64,000 nt of DNA from G963664585 sp963664585 (GTDB lineage Bacteria; Bacillota; Clostridia; Oscillospirales; Ruminococcaceae): NCBI GenBank assembly GCA_963664585.2, contig CAXXEO010000008.1, positions 1 to 64,000 on the forward strand. The letters are read 5' to 3'. The position numbers and the translations under genes are program-made. The notes below the pieces were generated by a model. The model searched no databases. It was not told where the DNA came from and worked only from the letters and a program-made list of their open reading frames with translations. This document shows positions 1 through 8,200 of the stretch, piece by piece (positions within the stretch are counted from its first letter, which is position 1; each line of letters begins with the position of its first letter).

Positions 1-278
1 ATCAAAAGCTCGGATGGATAGGAAATATGGCGCAGGTCACACCCCCCGCACCTTTTGTACACAGGACATTGAGGATCAACCCTGTCGGGCGAGGGCGTGA
101 GGATTTCTTCAATAATTCCATAGGAATAGGAGGCAAGCACCTTGACAATCCGCACGCGCAGAAGATCACCGACAGCAGTCATTGGGACAAACACGGCCAT
201 CCCTTCATGGCGGCCTACACCCGAGCCTTCGCTGGTGATGCCCGTGATGGAAAGGATGATCAAATCATTTTTCTTCAA
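1..278 (-). CDS. 23S rRNA (uracil-5-)-methyltransferase, RlmCD/TrmA family (N-terminal part, runs off the left edge)
   Basis: Only the first 92 codons lie in the window. The start is a TTG at 278, seven bases after a GGAGG at 286-290. The visible part is a TRAM-type beta-barrel (about residues 1-60) followed by Cys71, Cys77 and Cys80 in the spacing C-x5-C-G-G-C, the hallmark that binds the [4Fe-4S] cluster in RumA/RlmD-type enzymes. The family methylates uracil C5 in rRNA or tRNA using S-adenosylmethionine. The catalytic domain is outside the window, so the exact target cannot be read here. Confidence 0.85.
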   Translation of the reverse strand, partial: MKKNDLIILSITGITSEGSGVGRHEGMAVFVPMTAVGDLLRVRIVKVLASYSYGIIEEILTPSPDRVDPQCPVYKRCGGCDLRHISYPSELL

Positions 279-771
279 GGCTAATCCTCCACAATTTGGT
301 TATGATTGTATATTTATCAAATTTTATCACGGATATTGTAAGAAAGCTAGTTTCGTTTTCACATAAGATGACATTTTTAGTAACATCGAGGCAATAATTC
401 ATTAACTTTATAGCAATTGACCAAACAAAAAGGAGAATTTAAATTTATTCTGCCCCTGAAACGGCCGGCAGAATAATTTTAAAAAAGCGTTTATTGGGTA
501 AATACTAATCAATATTGTGAGTGATGGCTTCCTCAAATGAAACGTGTTTCTTTTCTCCTAGAAAAATAAGTGTAATTAAAAAGGATTCTGTTTAATCCGC
601 ACACTTTTTTTCAGGCAAGCGTCCTGTTACCGGTCAGAAAAATAAAGGCCTTTATAGCCGCCTTTTTTGTGATACGGATGCCTAATTGAACAGATATAGA
701 ATTAGTTGCTTTTTAAAAAGGAAATATTATGATATCATAAATAAAGATTGCATAAGGTCAGGGGAGTATAC
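279..771. other. Intergenic region between divergent genes, with two hairpins
   Basis: No coding signal was found in these 490 bases. An AT-rich stretch holds a hairpin at 445-476 (10-bp arms, TTATTCTGCC with its complement, then TTTT) and a smaller one at 644-665 (AAAGGC/GCCTTT, followed by further T residues), both shaped like intrinsic terminators. ABC-F genes are sometimes preceded by attenuators, so the second hairpin could regulate the ABC-F gene downstream. That is only a suggestion, because no leader peptide was recognised. Confidence 0.4.
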
Positions 772-2682
772 ATGATAGCATCACTGATAGGGGCCTCCAA
801 GGGTTTTGGAGCGGAAACGATTTTAAGGGATCTGACGCTTGGCATCGAGCCGGGCGATCGGATAGGATTAATTGGCCCGAACGGGTCCGGAAAATCTACC
901 CTGTTAAATATGATCTCAGGAGAGCTTGAGCCGGACGAGGGGCAGCGCCACGTGCAGGAGGGGCTTTCCATAGGCTATTTCCGGCAGGAAAGCGGCCTGA
1001 TGATGTCAGGAAGCATTGAAAGCCAGTTGCAGTCGGTTTTTTCCCACCTCTACAACCTGGAGCAAAAAATGCGCCTTGTTGAGGGCGAGATATCGTGTCA
1101 AACCGATCATGAAAGCGAAGAGTACCACCGCCTGACCGACCAGTACCATCGCCTGCAGACAGAGTTCGAATCGGGTGACGGTTATCAGATGCAGGTTAAA
1201 ATCAATACGGTGCTCACAGGCATGGGATTTTCCGGCTTTAGCCGTGAGATGCCCGTCTCCTCACTGAGTGGAGGAGAGCGGGCACGCCTAGCCATCTGCA
1301 AACTTCTTCTTGCCGAACCCAATTTGCTGATGTTGGACGAGGTGACCAACCATCTGGACTTTCACATGCTTGCTTGGCTTGAAAGTTATCTGTCAAGTTA
1401 CAAGGGGGCCATACTTGCCGTTTCTCATGACCGATTCTTTCTGGATACCATCACAAGATGTATCTGGGAGATGGAGGACAAGGGCGTGGTGGCCTATCCG
1501 GCGGGATACACTGGATATCTTACCTTGAAGAGAGAACGCTTTGAGCGTCGCCAGAAGGAATATGAGCGCTTTCAGCGCGAACGGCAGCGCTTTCAGGATT
1601 ATGCCGACCGCAATATGGCACGGGCGTCCACCTCGAGCAGTGCCAAAGCCGTCTTAAAATGATTGAGCACCTTGAGCCTGTGGAAAGGCCTGTCATGCCT
1701 CAAAAGCCACCCTATATTAAATTCCCTGAGGCGACCAGAACGGTCAAGGATTTGCTGGTGGTAAGCAGTTTATCTCTTTCTGTAGGTGAAGGGGAGAGAA
1801 CGGAAAACTCTTTTTGATGATCTGGATCTAACCGTCACAAGGGGCGAGCGCCTAGCCATCATCGGGGAAAACGGTGCCGGTAAAACCTCTCTCCTTAAAG
1901 CCTTGATCGGTAGGTTGCCCTTCCAGTCGGGGGATGTCTTTTGGGGCGGCGGTGTAAAAATATGCTACTTTGATCAGGGCGACGAGGGGCTGGACATGGA
2001 CAAAAACCGCCCTCGAACAGCTTTGGGATCTTTTCCCGCAAAGTTCCGAGCATGCACTCAGAACCCTTTTGGGCGGACTGGGACTTTCCGGTGACGATGT
2101 TTATAAAAAGGTGGGCGACCTTTCAGGCGGCGAGCGTTCCAGAGTGAAACTGGCGATTATCTCCATGACGGGTGGAAATGTTCTGATTATGGATGAGCCC
2201 ACCAATCATTTGGATATAGATGCAAAAGAAGCGCTTGATGCTGCCTTGCTGGACTTTAGCGGCACACTGATTCTGGTCTCTCATGACCGGTATCTGTTGG
2301 GAAAGATTCCAACGAGGATTCTCGAGATGCGTGGGGGAGAGGCAAAAAGTTTTCCGGGCGCTTTTGACAGCTATCTTTCGGCCATAGCCGGACGCGAAAC
2401 AGGCGGAGGCAGCTGCACAACCGCAAAAGCCTCAGGGCGAAGAAAAGCAGTATCATCGCTCAAAGCGGCAGCGCGCGGAACAGTTGGCGGCGGTGAGAAG
2501 GCAGAGCGAACTTAGAAACGGAGATTGCCCGCCTGGAAGAGGATCTTTCCACCTGCCAAATGAGGATGTCAGACCCTGAAATCGCGGCGGATTATCAAAA
2601 ACTGAGCGGGCTTGTGGAGGAGGCTGCAAGGCTTTCGGACGAGCTGGAACAGAGATATGCGCAGTGGGAGATAAGCATATAG
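772..2682 (+). pseudogene. ABC-F family ATPase, broken by five frameshifts
   Basis: Read across frames this is one complete ABC-F protein of about 635 residues with two ATPase domains and no membrane segments. ABC-F proteins act on the ribosome, as translation factors or antibiotic-protection proteins. The first domain has Walker A GPNGSGKST (residues 35-43) and a LSGGERARL signature; the second has GENGAGKTS and LSGGERSRV. A charged linker and a C-terminal coiled coil (IARLEEDLSTCQ and onward) complete the family layout. The start ATG at 772 follows AGGGGAG. The frame changes near 1640, 1780, 2005, 2395 and 2508. The first Walker B box reads DEVTNHLD where DEPTNHLD is usual. Either a decayed gene or accumulated sequencing indels. 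Confidence 0.8.
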
Positions 2683-2753
2683 AAGCTGTGTAAATTGTAA
2701 TATTTAAGCAGGGCTTAATTGGGGCACATTTAATATTAAAATCGTATAAATCA

Positions 2754-2960
2754 ATGCCTATTAGACGCAGGAAGAAGATCAAATCGAGAAAAGAATGGAA
2801 CAGACAGTATGGGACGATATTTGCATATGCTTTCTTCTTACTGGCATGTGCCGCCCTTTTTGTCGCGGTTATTTTTAAACTTTCTAACTTCGGGATGATA
2901 ATCAAGCTTAAAGTGCATCCATTTAGATTCACATTTCCTCGCCAAAGACTGGGAAAATGA
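2754..2960 (+). pseudogene. Truncated duplicate of the N-terminus of the AI-2E-family transporter
   Basis: The reading frame repeats the first membrane segment of the downstream transporter: KEWNRQYGTIFAYAFFLL here matches IEWNRRYTTVSIYTFLVL there, and similarity continues to the IKL that ends the shared part. At DNA level the match also covers the bases upstream of the start and ends sharply at an AAGCTT, after which the two sequences diverge. Only about 60 of 400 residues remain and the ribosome site is degraded, so this is a relic of a tandem duplication. Confidence 0.7.
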
Positions 2961-3106
2961 ATACATTGTTTTCTTTTTAGACAGAACCCAGCCATAATAC
3001 TATTTTAAAATAGAGTGAAAGAACCCTGCTACTTTAGAAAATTACTATAGTCCAAAAACAGATGACATGAATATCATCGCCCATAAGATGTAAGGAGAAG
3101 GACAGA

Positions 3107-4318
3107 TTGAAAATTGAATGGAACAGAAGGTACACAACGGTATCCATATACACCTTTTTGGTACTGGCGGGTGTCGTGCTTTTCGCCGCGGCTATTTTTA
3201 ACCTCCCCACTGTTGGAGGTACCATTAAGCTTTTGCTGATGCCTCTTATCCCCGTTGGATATGGTTTTGCCATCGCCTATATTTTAAATCCGGTTGTGCG
3301 AATTGTGGAGAACAAGCTTCTTCCTCTGTTTTTTAAGAAGCATCCCCTTAAAACAAAAATCGCGCGGGCAATCAGTCTGATGGTCACATACCTCTTACTC
3401 ATCCTTATATTAGTGACATTTTTCTGGGTGATCATTCCTCAAATTATCAACAGCATCACAGACATCGTTTCGAAGCTTCCTCATTTTGTTCAAGTGGCCG
3501 AGACAGAAGCACGCAGCCTGTTTGCGGGCCTGCCGCAAGAGTTCATTCCAGCCAGTGCGATCGAGACGGCAGTTGGCTCGGTGGGGGGGATACTCAACAG
3601 CACCTATCAAATTCTTTCTAAGTCAATTCCCGCCATCATTAATTACACGGCCGGTCTTGCGTCGGGTATTGTAAAACTATTAATGGGTGTAGTCATTTCC
3701 TTCTATTTTCTGTCAGATAAAGAGAATTTTTGTGCACTGTCAAAAAAGATAGTCTATGCCGTTTTCCCGGATGACGTTGTGCATAATATCATCTATGTGA
3801 CCCGTCAAAGCCATAGTACCTTCAGCAGCTTTATCACCGGCCAGCTTGTGGATTCCACGATTGTAGGTGTGCTCTGTTTTATCGGGATGACGGTGATGAG
3901 AATGCCGGATGCCGTTTTGATAAGCTTTCTAGCAGGTGTCACCAATGTGATTCCCTATTTTGGACCTTTTATCGGCGCAGTACCGTCTTTTCTGATCATT
4001 TTTCTTCAGAATCCCGGACAAGCGTGGATGTTTGCCTTATTTATTGTGATCCTGCAGCAAGTTGATGCGAATTTTCTTGGCCCCAGGATCGTCGGTGCTT
4101 CGATCGGACTGCGCCCCTTCTGGGTGCTGTTTGCCATCATGTCTTTTGGCAGCATGATGGGGATGTTAGGATTGTTTATCGGTGTTCCCACCTTTGCGGT
4201 GATCTACTGGCTGATACGCGCCGTGGTCGAATACCGTCTGCTGGATAAAAAATTGCCGATCAGGACAGAGGCCTATTCTGAAGATAGTCCGGTACCCAAT
4301 GGAAAAGCCAATCTGTAG
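3107..4318 (+). CDS. AI-2E family transporter (YtvI/PerM-like permease)
   Basis: A 403-residue membrane protein, the usual length for the AI-2E/PerM family. It has an N-terminal pair of membrane segments, a soluble loop (about residues 115-190), and a C-terminal block of helices carrying the conserved GVTNVIPYFGPFIGAVPS and LGLFIGVPTFAV stretches. The start is a TTG, supported by AAGGAG ten bases upstream. Members are linked to autoinducer-2 export, sporulation (YtvI) or Na+/H+ exchange; the sequence does not say which. It stands alone downstream of its own truncated duplicate and upstream of a miniature repeat element. Confidence 0.85.
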   Translation: MKIEWNRRYTTVSIYTFLVLAGVVLFAAAIFNLPTVGGTIKLLLMPLIPVGYGFAIAYILNPVVRIVENKLLPLFFKKHPLKTKIARAISLMVTYLLLILILVTFFWVIIPQIINSITDIVSKLPHFVQVAETEARSLFAGLPQEFIPASAIETAVGSVGGILNSTYQILSKSIPAIINYTAGLASGIVKLLMGVVISFYFLSDKENFCALSKKIVYAVFPDDVVHNIIYVTRQSHSTFSSFITGQLVDSTIVGVLCFIGMTVMRMPDAVLISFLAGVTNVIPYFGPFIGAVPSFLIIFLQNPGQAWMFALFIVILQQVDANFLGPRIVGASIGLRPFWVLFAIMSFGSMMGMLGLFIGVPTFAVIYWLIRAVVEYRLLDKKLPIRTEAYSEDSPVPNGKANL

Positions 4319-4378
4319 TAAGTTCTCTTGTCCAATCACTTTCCACCAATCGGTATAATCATAATTTTGTGAGCAAAA

Positions 4379-4484
4379 TATAGTTGATTAACTTGAAAAC
4401 AAGCTTGTGATTTCTTCCCCCGCCGAAGGCGGGGGAAGAAAATGACGGTTTGTATATAGCAAGTTTTTAAGTTGATTGGCTATA
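4379..4484 (+). repeat. 106-bp miniature inverted-repeat element, copy a
   Basis: The ends are imperfect inverted repeats: TATAGTTGATTAACTTGAAA on the left, and the complement of TATAGCCAATTAACTTAAAA on the right (slightly diverged here). The centre is a GC-rich hairpin, TTCTTCCCCCGCC-GAA-GGCGGGGGAAGAA. There is no coding capacity. The same unit recurs at eight other places in the window, always between genes. The outer TA at each end could be a duplicated target dinucleotide, as IS630/mariner-type transposition would leave. Confidence 0.85.
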
Positions 4485-4535
4485 ATAGAGATAATTCGAT
4501 CGCTTCAGTATATCGATCACAGGAGGCGTGCCCAT

Positions 4536-4760
4536 ATGCGCAAATATCTGCCGCCCGTAATAGCGGCTCTACTCACCGGCGGTTTGCTGGTAGGATATTT
4601 TATCGGTATTATAGCGGGATTCTATGAGTTTGGACTTTACTGGCCGTTGCTTCTGTTTGCACCGATATTTTTGTGGCTGTTATGGACGCTGGGGGCTATG
4701 CTTATCGAGCGATTTCATGAAATAAAGGAGGAGGACAAAGATGATCTTAGTCAATATTGA
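4536..4760 (+). CDS. Small two-helix membrane protein of unknown function
   Basis: A 74-residue protein with two hydrophobic segments (about residues 5-28 and 34-56) and an acidic C-terminal tail (EIKEEDKDD). The ATG at 4536 is chosen because AGGAGG lies ten bases upstream; an upstream in-frame ATG at 4476 has no ribosome site and would lie in the repeat element. Its last 20 bases overlap the UPF0145 gene in another frame, so the two are probably translated together. I do not recognise the family. Confidence 0.7.
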   Translation: MRKYLPPVIAALLTGGLLVGYFIGIIAGFYEFGLYWPLLLFAPIFLWLLWTLGAMLIERFHEIKEEDKDDLSQY

Positions 4761-5052
4761 TCACATACCCGGAAAGGAATTCGAGATCCTCGGCATCGCA
4801 AAGGGCTCTACTATACAATCGAAAAATGTGGGCTCCGATATATCTCAGGCATTCAAAACCCTCGTGGGCGGCGAACTCAAGGCGTATACCGAAATGATGG
4901 ATGACGCGCGCAAAATTGCCACCAAGCGTTTAGTGGACGACGCCGAGTCGATGGGGGCCGATGCAGTCGTGAATATACGCTACACCTCCAGCTCGGTGAT
5001 GCAGGGCGCTGCAGAAGTGATGTGTTATGGCACGGCGGTCAAGTTTAAATAG
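4741..5052 (+). CDS. UPF0145 (YbjQ) family protein
   Basis: A 103-residue protein with the features of the YbjQ/UPF0145 family: an opening beta strand (GKEFEILGIAKG), the middle GGELKAYTEMMDDAR helix, and the closing GADAVVNIRYTSS with AEVMCYGTAVKF. The family forms small pentameric beta-barrel assemblies; a metal-related role has been suggested but not settled. The start overlaps the preceding small membrane protein and has an AAGGAGGAGG site. The pair probably forms a two-gene operon that ends at the palindrome just downstream. Confidence 0.85.
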   Translation: MILVNIDHIPGKEFEILGIAKGSTIQSKNVGSDISQAFKTLVGGELKAYTEMMDDARKIATKRLVDDAESMGADAVVNIRYTSSSVMQGAAEVMCYGTAVKFK

Positions 5053-5063
5053 TATACTTTTTA

Positions 5064-5113
5064 ATTACTGCCCCTGTTTTCTCCGCCATGGCGGAGAAAA
5101 CAGGGGCAGTAAT
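5064..5113 (+). terminator. Perfect 50-bp palindrome, probable terminator
   Basis: Two 24-base arms (ATTACTGCCCCTGTTTTCTC and onward) are exact complements around a central AT. The hairpin lies 12 bases after the stop of the UPF0145 gene. It has no long T run, only AATATT, so it may act as a transcript-end or stability structure rather than a classical intrinsic terminator. Smaller hairpins of related style occur near 8154, 12011 and 26550. Confidence 0.6.
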
Positions 5114-5233
5114 ATTGGCTTTGCTATTTTCATTTTAAGCCTATTTTTGGGGGTAATAAGCAATTGATCTGCGTCTTTTCCCAGTCATCAGCGGGGTTAA
5201 GACATAATCATGTAAAGCCACTGATACAGGACT

Positions 5234-5339
5234 TATAGTTGATTAACTTGAAAACAAGCTTGTGATTTCTCCCCCCGCCGAAGGCAGGGGAAGAAAATGA
5301 CGTTTTATATATAGCCAGTTTTTAAGTTAATTGGCTATA
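5234..5339 (+). repeat. 106-bp miniature inverted-repeat element, copy b
   Basis: The same element as at 4379, with one mismatch in the central hairpin (GGCAGGGG). Its right end, CTATA, overlaps the end of the helicase gene on the opposite strand: the TAG stop of that gene is part of the element's terminal TATAG. Confidence 0.85.
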
Positions 5340-7296
5340 ATATCAAAGGCTTTCTGTCTGGTGCATAATCCGGGAAAAGCACCCCAATAAAGCGGGAAGG
5401 CGAGAGGGGATCCTTGCCAAGCAATTGGGGATAGATGATTTCCAGGCCTTTTTTAGCTCGGGTCACTGCTACATAACAAAGACGCACCTCCTCTTCCAAA
5501 GCGCCATTCTTGCCCAGCGCACTTTCCTCGATTGCCCTTGTGGAGGGAAGGATACCATCCAACAGATCGATCAAAAAAACCCGATCAAATTCCATCCCCT
5601 TGGCTGAATGAATAGTGGTCAGGGTCAGCTGTGCACTGGCGCTGGTTTGAGAGTGGGTTTCAAAAATTCGGTCCAGTTCCTCAATTCTCATCTGAAAAGC
5701 CGATAGGGTGAATGATAAACTGGCAATATGCTTGAGAGCGGAAACCTTCTGAGCGATCAGCTCCAGTTGATATCCTGCCGCTGTGCGCGCGGCGAGGAAG
5801 TCCTGATACCCCAGTCGATCAAAAATGGTGTCCACTACAGCGACAGGGGTCATCATGTGAAAGCGTGCCAACCGACCTTTAATAAAAAGAATGCGGGCGC
5901 TGTTCATATTTTCCCCCTCGTTACGGAGAAGACAATCAAAAACAGATTCGTTTTCCGAGTGGTTATCGAAGACATACTGCCACATTTTTCTGGATATGTA
6001 TGCGGAAAGCTTGTAATAAACCCTCGTGAAAGCCTCGATGTCAGAGGGCTGCTGTGAAAGACGAATAATGGCCAAAACATCCTGAACGATTCCATCCATA
6101 CGAAACGAAGCGTTTTGCCGCCGGATATAGAATTCAAATCCGTTACGGTCTAAAAGATCCACAAGTCCGATCGAAGAGGGCCAGTTACGGTAGAGGATGG
6201 CAGTGCTTTCATTGTGGTCAAGGGCTTGACGGATGCATGCGATAAGATATTCATTCTGCGCATGGCTGTTCTTTACACGGCTGGCCTTGGGGAGCAGAAC
6301 GTCGGGTACGAGTGTCATCATTATTTTGCCTATCCGCTGGCTGTTTTGGGAGATCAAGCGCCCTGCCGCCGATACCAGACTTTGTGGGCATCGAAAACTT
6401 TCCTCCATCTTTAGAACCAGGGCGTCCGGGTAAAGTATGGCAAAGTCCAGTATGGCCTTAGGGTCTGCGCCACGAAAGCTGTAGATGCTCTGATCCTCAT
6501 CGCCGACAATGCAAAGGTTGCAGTGCGCTGCAACAAGACGTAATATCTCATGCTGTAAAAGGGTGGCATCCTGTGCCTCATCGAGATTGACATGTGCATA
6601 TTTATTCTGATAAAAGGCTAATATCTCAGGCTTTTTTTTCAGTATGTCCAGTGCATAAGTGAGTAAATCGTCAAAATCCATGAGACCAGCCTCGGCTTTC
6701 AACTCGTCGTATCTGGAAAAAATTTGGGGAAGGGAAGCTGTATCAAAAACTACCGTAGCCTCATCAGCAGGCTTCCACATGCTGTTTTTTAATCTTCCAA
6801 TCAGAAGAGAGACCTCTTCCAGTGTATCGTCGTCCGGGTACTGGTCGTTAATGTCCAGCATTGCCCTTTTGATCAGGTTTAAGCGTGCGCCATCCTCTGT
6901 GAGAAGACGTGGCATCGGTCGGTTATGCTGTTTTGCATACCGGCGCAGAATCTGATAACAGAAGCTGTGAATGGTGGAAAATTCGGGTATTTGGCCGCAA
7001 AGCCCTGAAAAAAGCTCGTTAAAACGCCGTGACATGTCCCTAGCGGATTCGCGGCTAAAGGTGACGGTCAAAATCCGATTGGGGGAAACGCCGTCTTCTG
7101 CCATTAAGCGGGCTATGCGCACAGCGATGACGGTGGTCTTGCCCGCCCCTGGGACGGCCAGAAGCATCAGGCGGCGCGCGTCTGTGTTCACGGCCTCTGT
7201 TTGCTGTTTATTCAGGATGATATGATGCTCTTTTCCCAAATAGGCGGTTATTTCCAGAACCCCATCTCCCTTATGTATTTTTGTTCTATTTTCCAC
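5335..7296 (-). CDS. UvrD/PcrA-like superfamily 1 DNA helicase
   Basis: A 653-residue ATP-dependent 3'-5' helicase of the UvrD/Rep group. Visible motifs are Walker A AVPGAGKTT (residues 47-55), VTFSRESA (Ia), LDEAQD (II), GDEDQSIYSFRGAD (III), TTIHSAKGMEFDRVFL (V) and VAVTRAKKGL (VI). The start is a GTG at 7296. The protein is shorter than PcrA (about 740) and lacks its C-terminal extension. The last codons run into a miniature repeat element that supplies the TAG stop, so the natural C-terminus may have been altered. It stands alone, which fits a DNA repair or replication-restart accessory helicase. Confidence 0.88.
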   Translation of the reverse strand: MENRTKIHKGDGVLEITAYLGKEHHIILNKQQTEAVNTDARRLMLLAVPGAGKTTVIAVRIARLMAEDGVSPNRILTVTFSRESARDMSRRFNELFSGLCGQIPEFSTIHSFCYQILRRYAKQHNRPMPRLLTEDGARLNLIKRAMLDINDQYPDDDTLEEVSLLIGRLKNSMWKPADEATVVFDTASLPQIFSRYDELKAEAGLMDFDDLLTYALDILKKKPEILAFYQNKYAHVNLDEAQDATLLQHEILRLVAAHCNLCIVGDEDQSIYSFRGADPKAILDFAILYPDALVLKMEESFRCPQSLVSAAGRLISQNSQRIGKIMMTLVPDVLLPKASRVKNSHAQNEYLIACIRQALDHNESTAILYRNWPSSIGLVDLLDRNGFEFYIRRQNASFRMDGIVQDVLAIIRLSQQPSDIEAFTRVYYKLSAYISRKMWQYVFDNHSENESVFDCLLRNEGENMNSARILFIKGRLARFHMMTPVAVVDTIFDRLGYQDFLAARTAAGYQLELIAQKVSALKHIASLSFTLSAFQMRIEELDRIFETHSQTSASAQLTLTTIHSAKGMEFDRVFLIDLLDGILPSTRAIEESALGKNGALEEEVRLCYVAVTRAKKGLEIIYPQLLGKDPLSPSRFIGVLFPDYAPDRKPLIL

Positions 7297-7463
7297 TCCA
7301 CTGGTGTGGAGAATGAGGCGGGGAAGTTGCTTGATTCGAAATTATTTGACTGTGATAGATAAGAATATAGGTATATACATAATAGAACGAGAGTGGTTCT
7401 CCCTCTTCTTTGGGAAAAGAGAGCAAAAATATCTGTTTTACACAGTGAATTTTATGCTTAATA

Positions 7464-8104
7464 TTAAATTAATCCAAAATGCTTCTCAATTAGTTTTTGG
7501 ACATCTGTAATTGAACTTTCTTTTGTCCTTTCAATCATATAGAAACCGCTTTCTCGCATCATCTTACATTCCAATTCATTTGTAAGTTCTAACGATTGAA
7601 AAATATTTTCAAAATAAATTTCCGAGAGTTCTTGTGACTTTACATATTCGAAAAACTCTCTTTTTTCAGGGCGATTAAAGTAAGTATTTCTAATAAGTGA
7701 TTTCTCAACAGTCAAAAATACCAATTGATTATAATTTATAATATTTTGAGTATAATCAGGTGTATACAGAACGTCTGCAATAACTTTTTGCTTTTCTGAT
7801 AATTTTATTAAATCTAAGAGAACCATTTCATTTTGTTCCCTTAGTGAATTTATACTCCATCTTGCCTGCTCTTGAATCGGACGCATCCACTGTTCGTGAA
7901 AATTCTTACCATGATAGCTTGTATCTGGCTGATGTATTTCATCTGCTATTTATGCTCTGTATATTGCTTATCCATATCATACAAATAGAAATTGTATTTT
8001 TCAGCTAAAAGTTTGGACATAGTTGTTTTTCCTGCACAAGCTGTTCCACATATAAATAAAACATTTTTCAAATTATGTTTTATGATATTATCTTCTATTT
8101 TCAT
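7464..8104 (-). pseudogene. Small P-loop kinase-like protein, single frameshift
   Basis: Two frames join into one protein of about 213 residues. The N-terminal part has a P-loop, ICGTACAGKTTMSKLLAEKY, followed by YLYDMDKQY, typical of small nucleotide, shikimate or antibiotic-type kinases. The C-terminal part is charged and helical. The start ATG at 8104 follows AAAGGAGAT. The break lies near 7947, where one extra A in CATAAATAGC would restore the frame. The gene is markedly AT-richer than its neighbours and interrupts an otherwise GC-richer region, which suggests horizontal acquisition. The substrate is unknown. Confidence 0.6.
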
Positions 8105-8153
8105 TTCTGTAATCTCCTTTGACGCAATCGGAAAGGTTTTAGAAAATTGAAAA

Positions 8154-8186
8154 TCTGCCTTCCCCACCGCAGGCGGGGAAGGCAGA
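8154..8186 (-). terminator. Hairpin terminator after the membrane-protein gene
   Basis: The arms TCTGCCTTCCCC and GGGGAAGGCAGA are perfect 12-base complements around a short loop. The hairpin lies 14 bases past the stop of the gene at 8201-9889 and is followed by an AT-rich tract on the minus strand. Confidence 0.6.
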
Positions 8187-8200
8187 AAGAAGTTTCAGGA

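Noticed and set aside
27..284. Open frame on the plus strand at the left edge
   Set aside because: It is the complement of the RlmCD-like gene, which has a ribosome site and the Cys motif; the plus frame has no family features.
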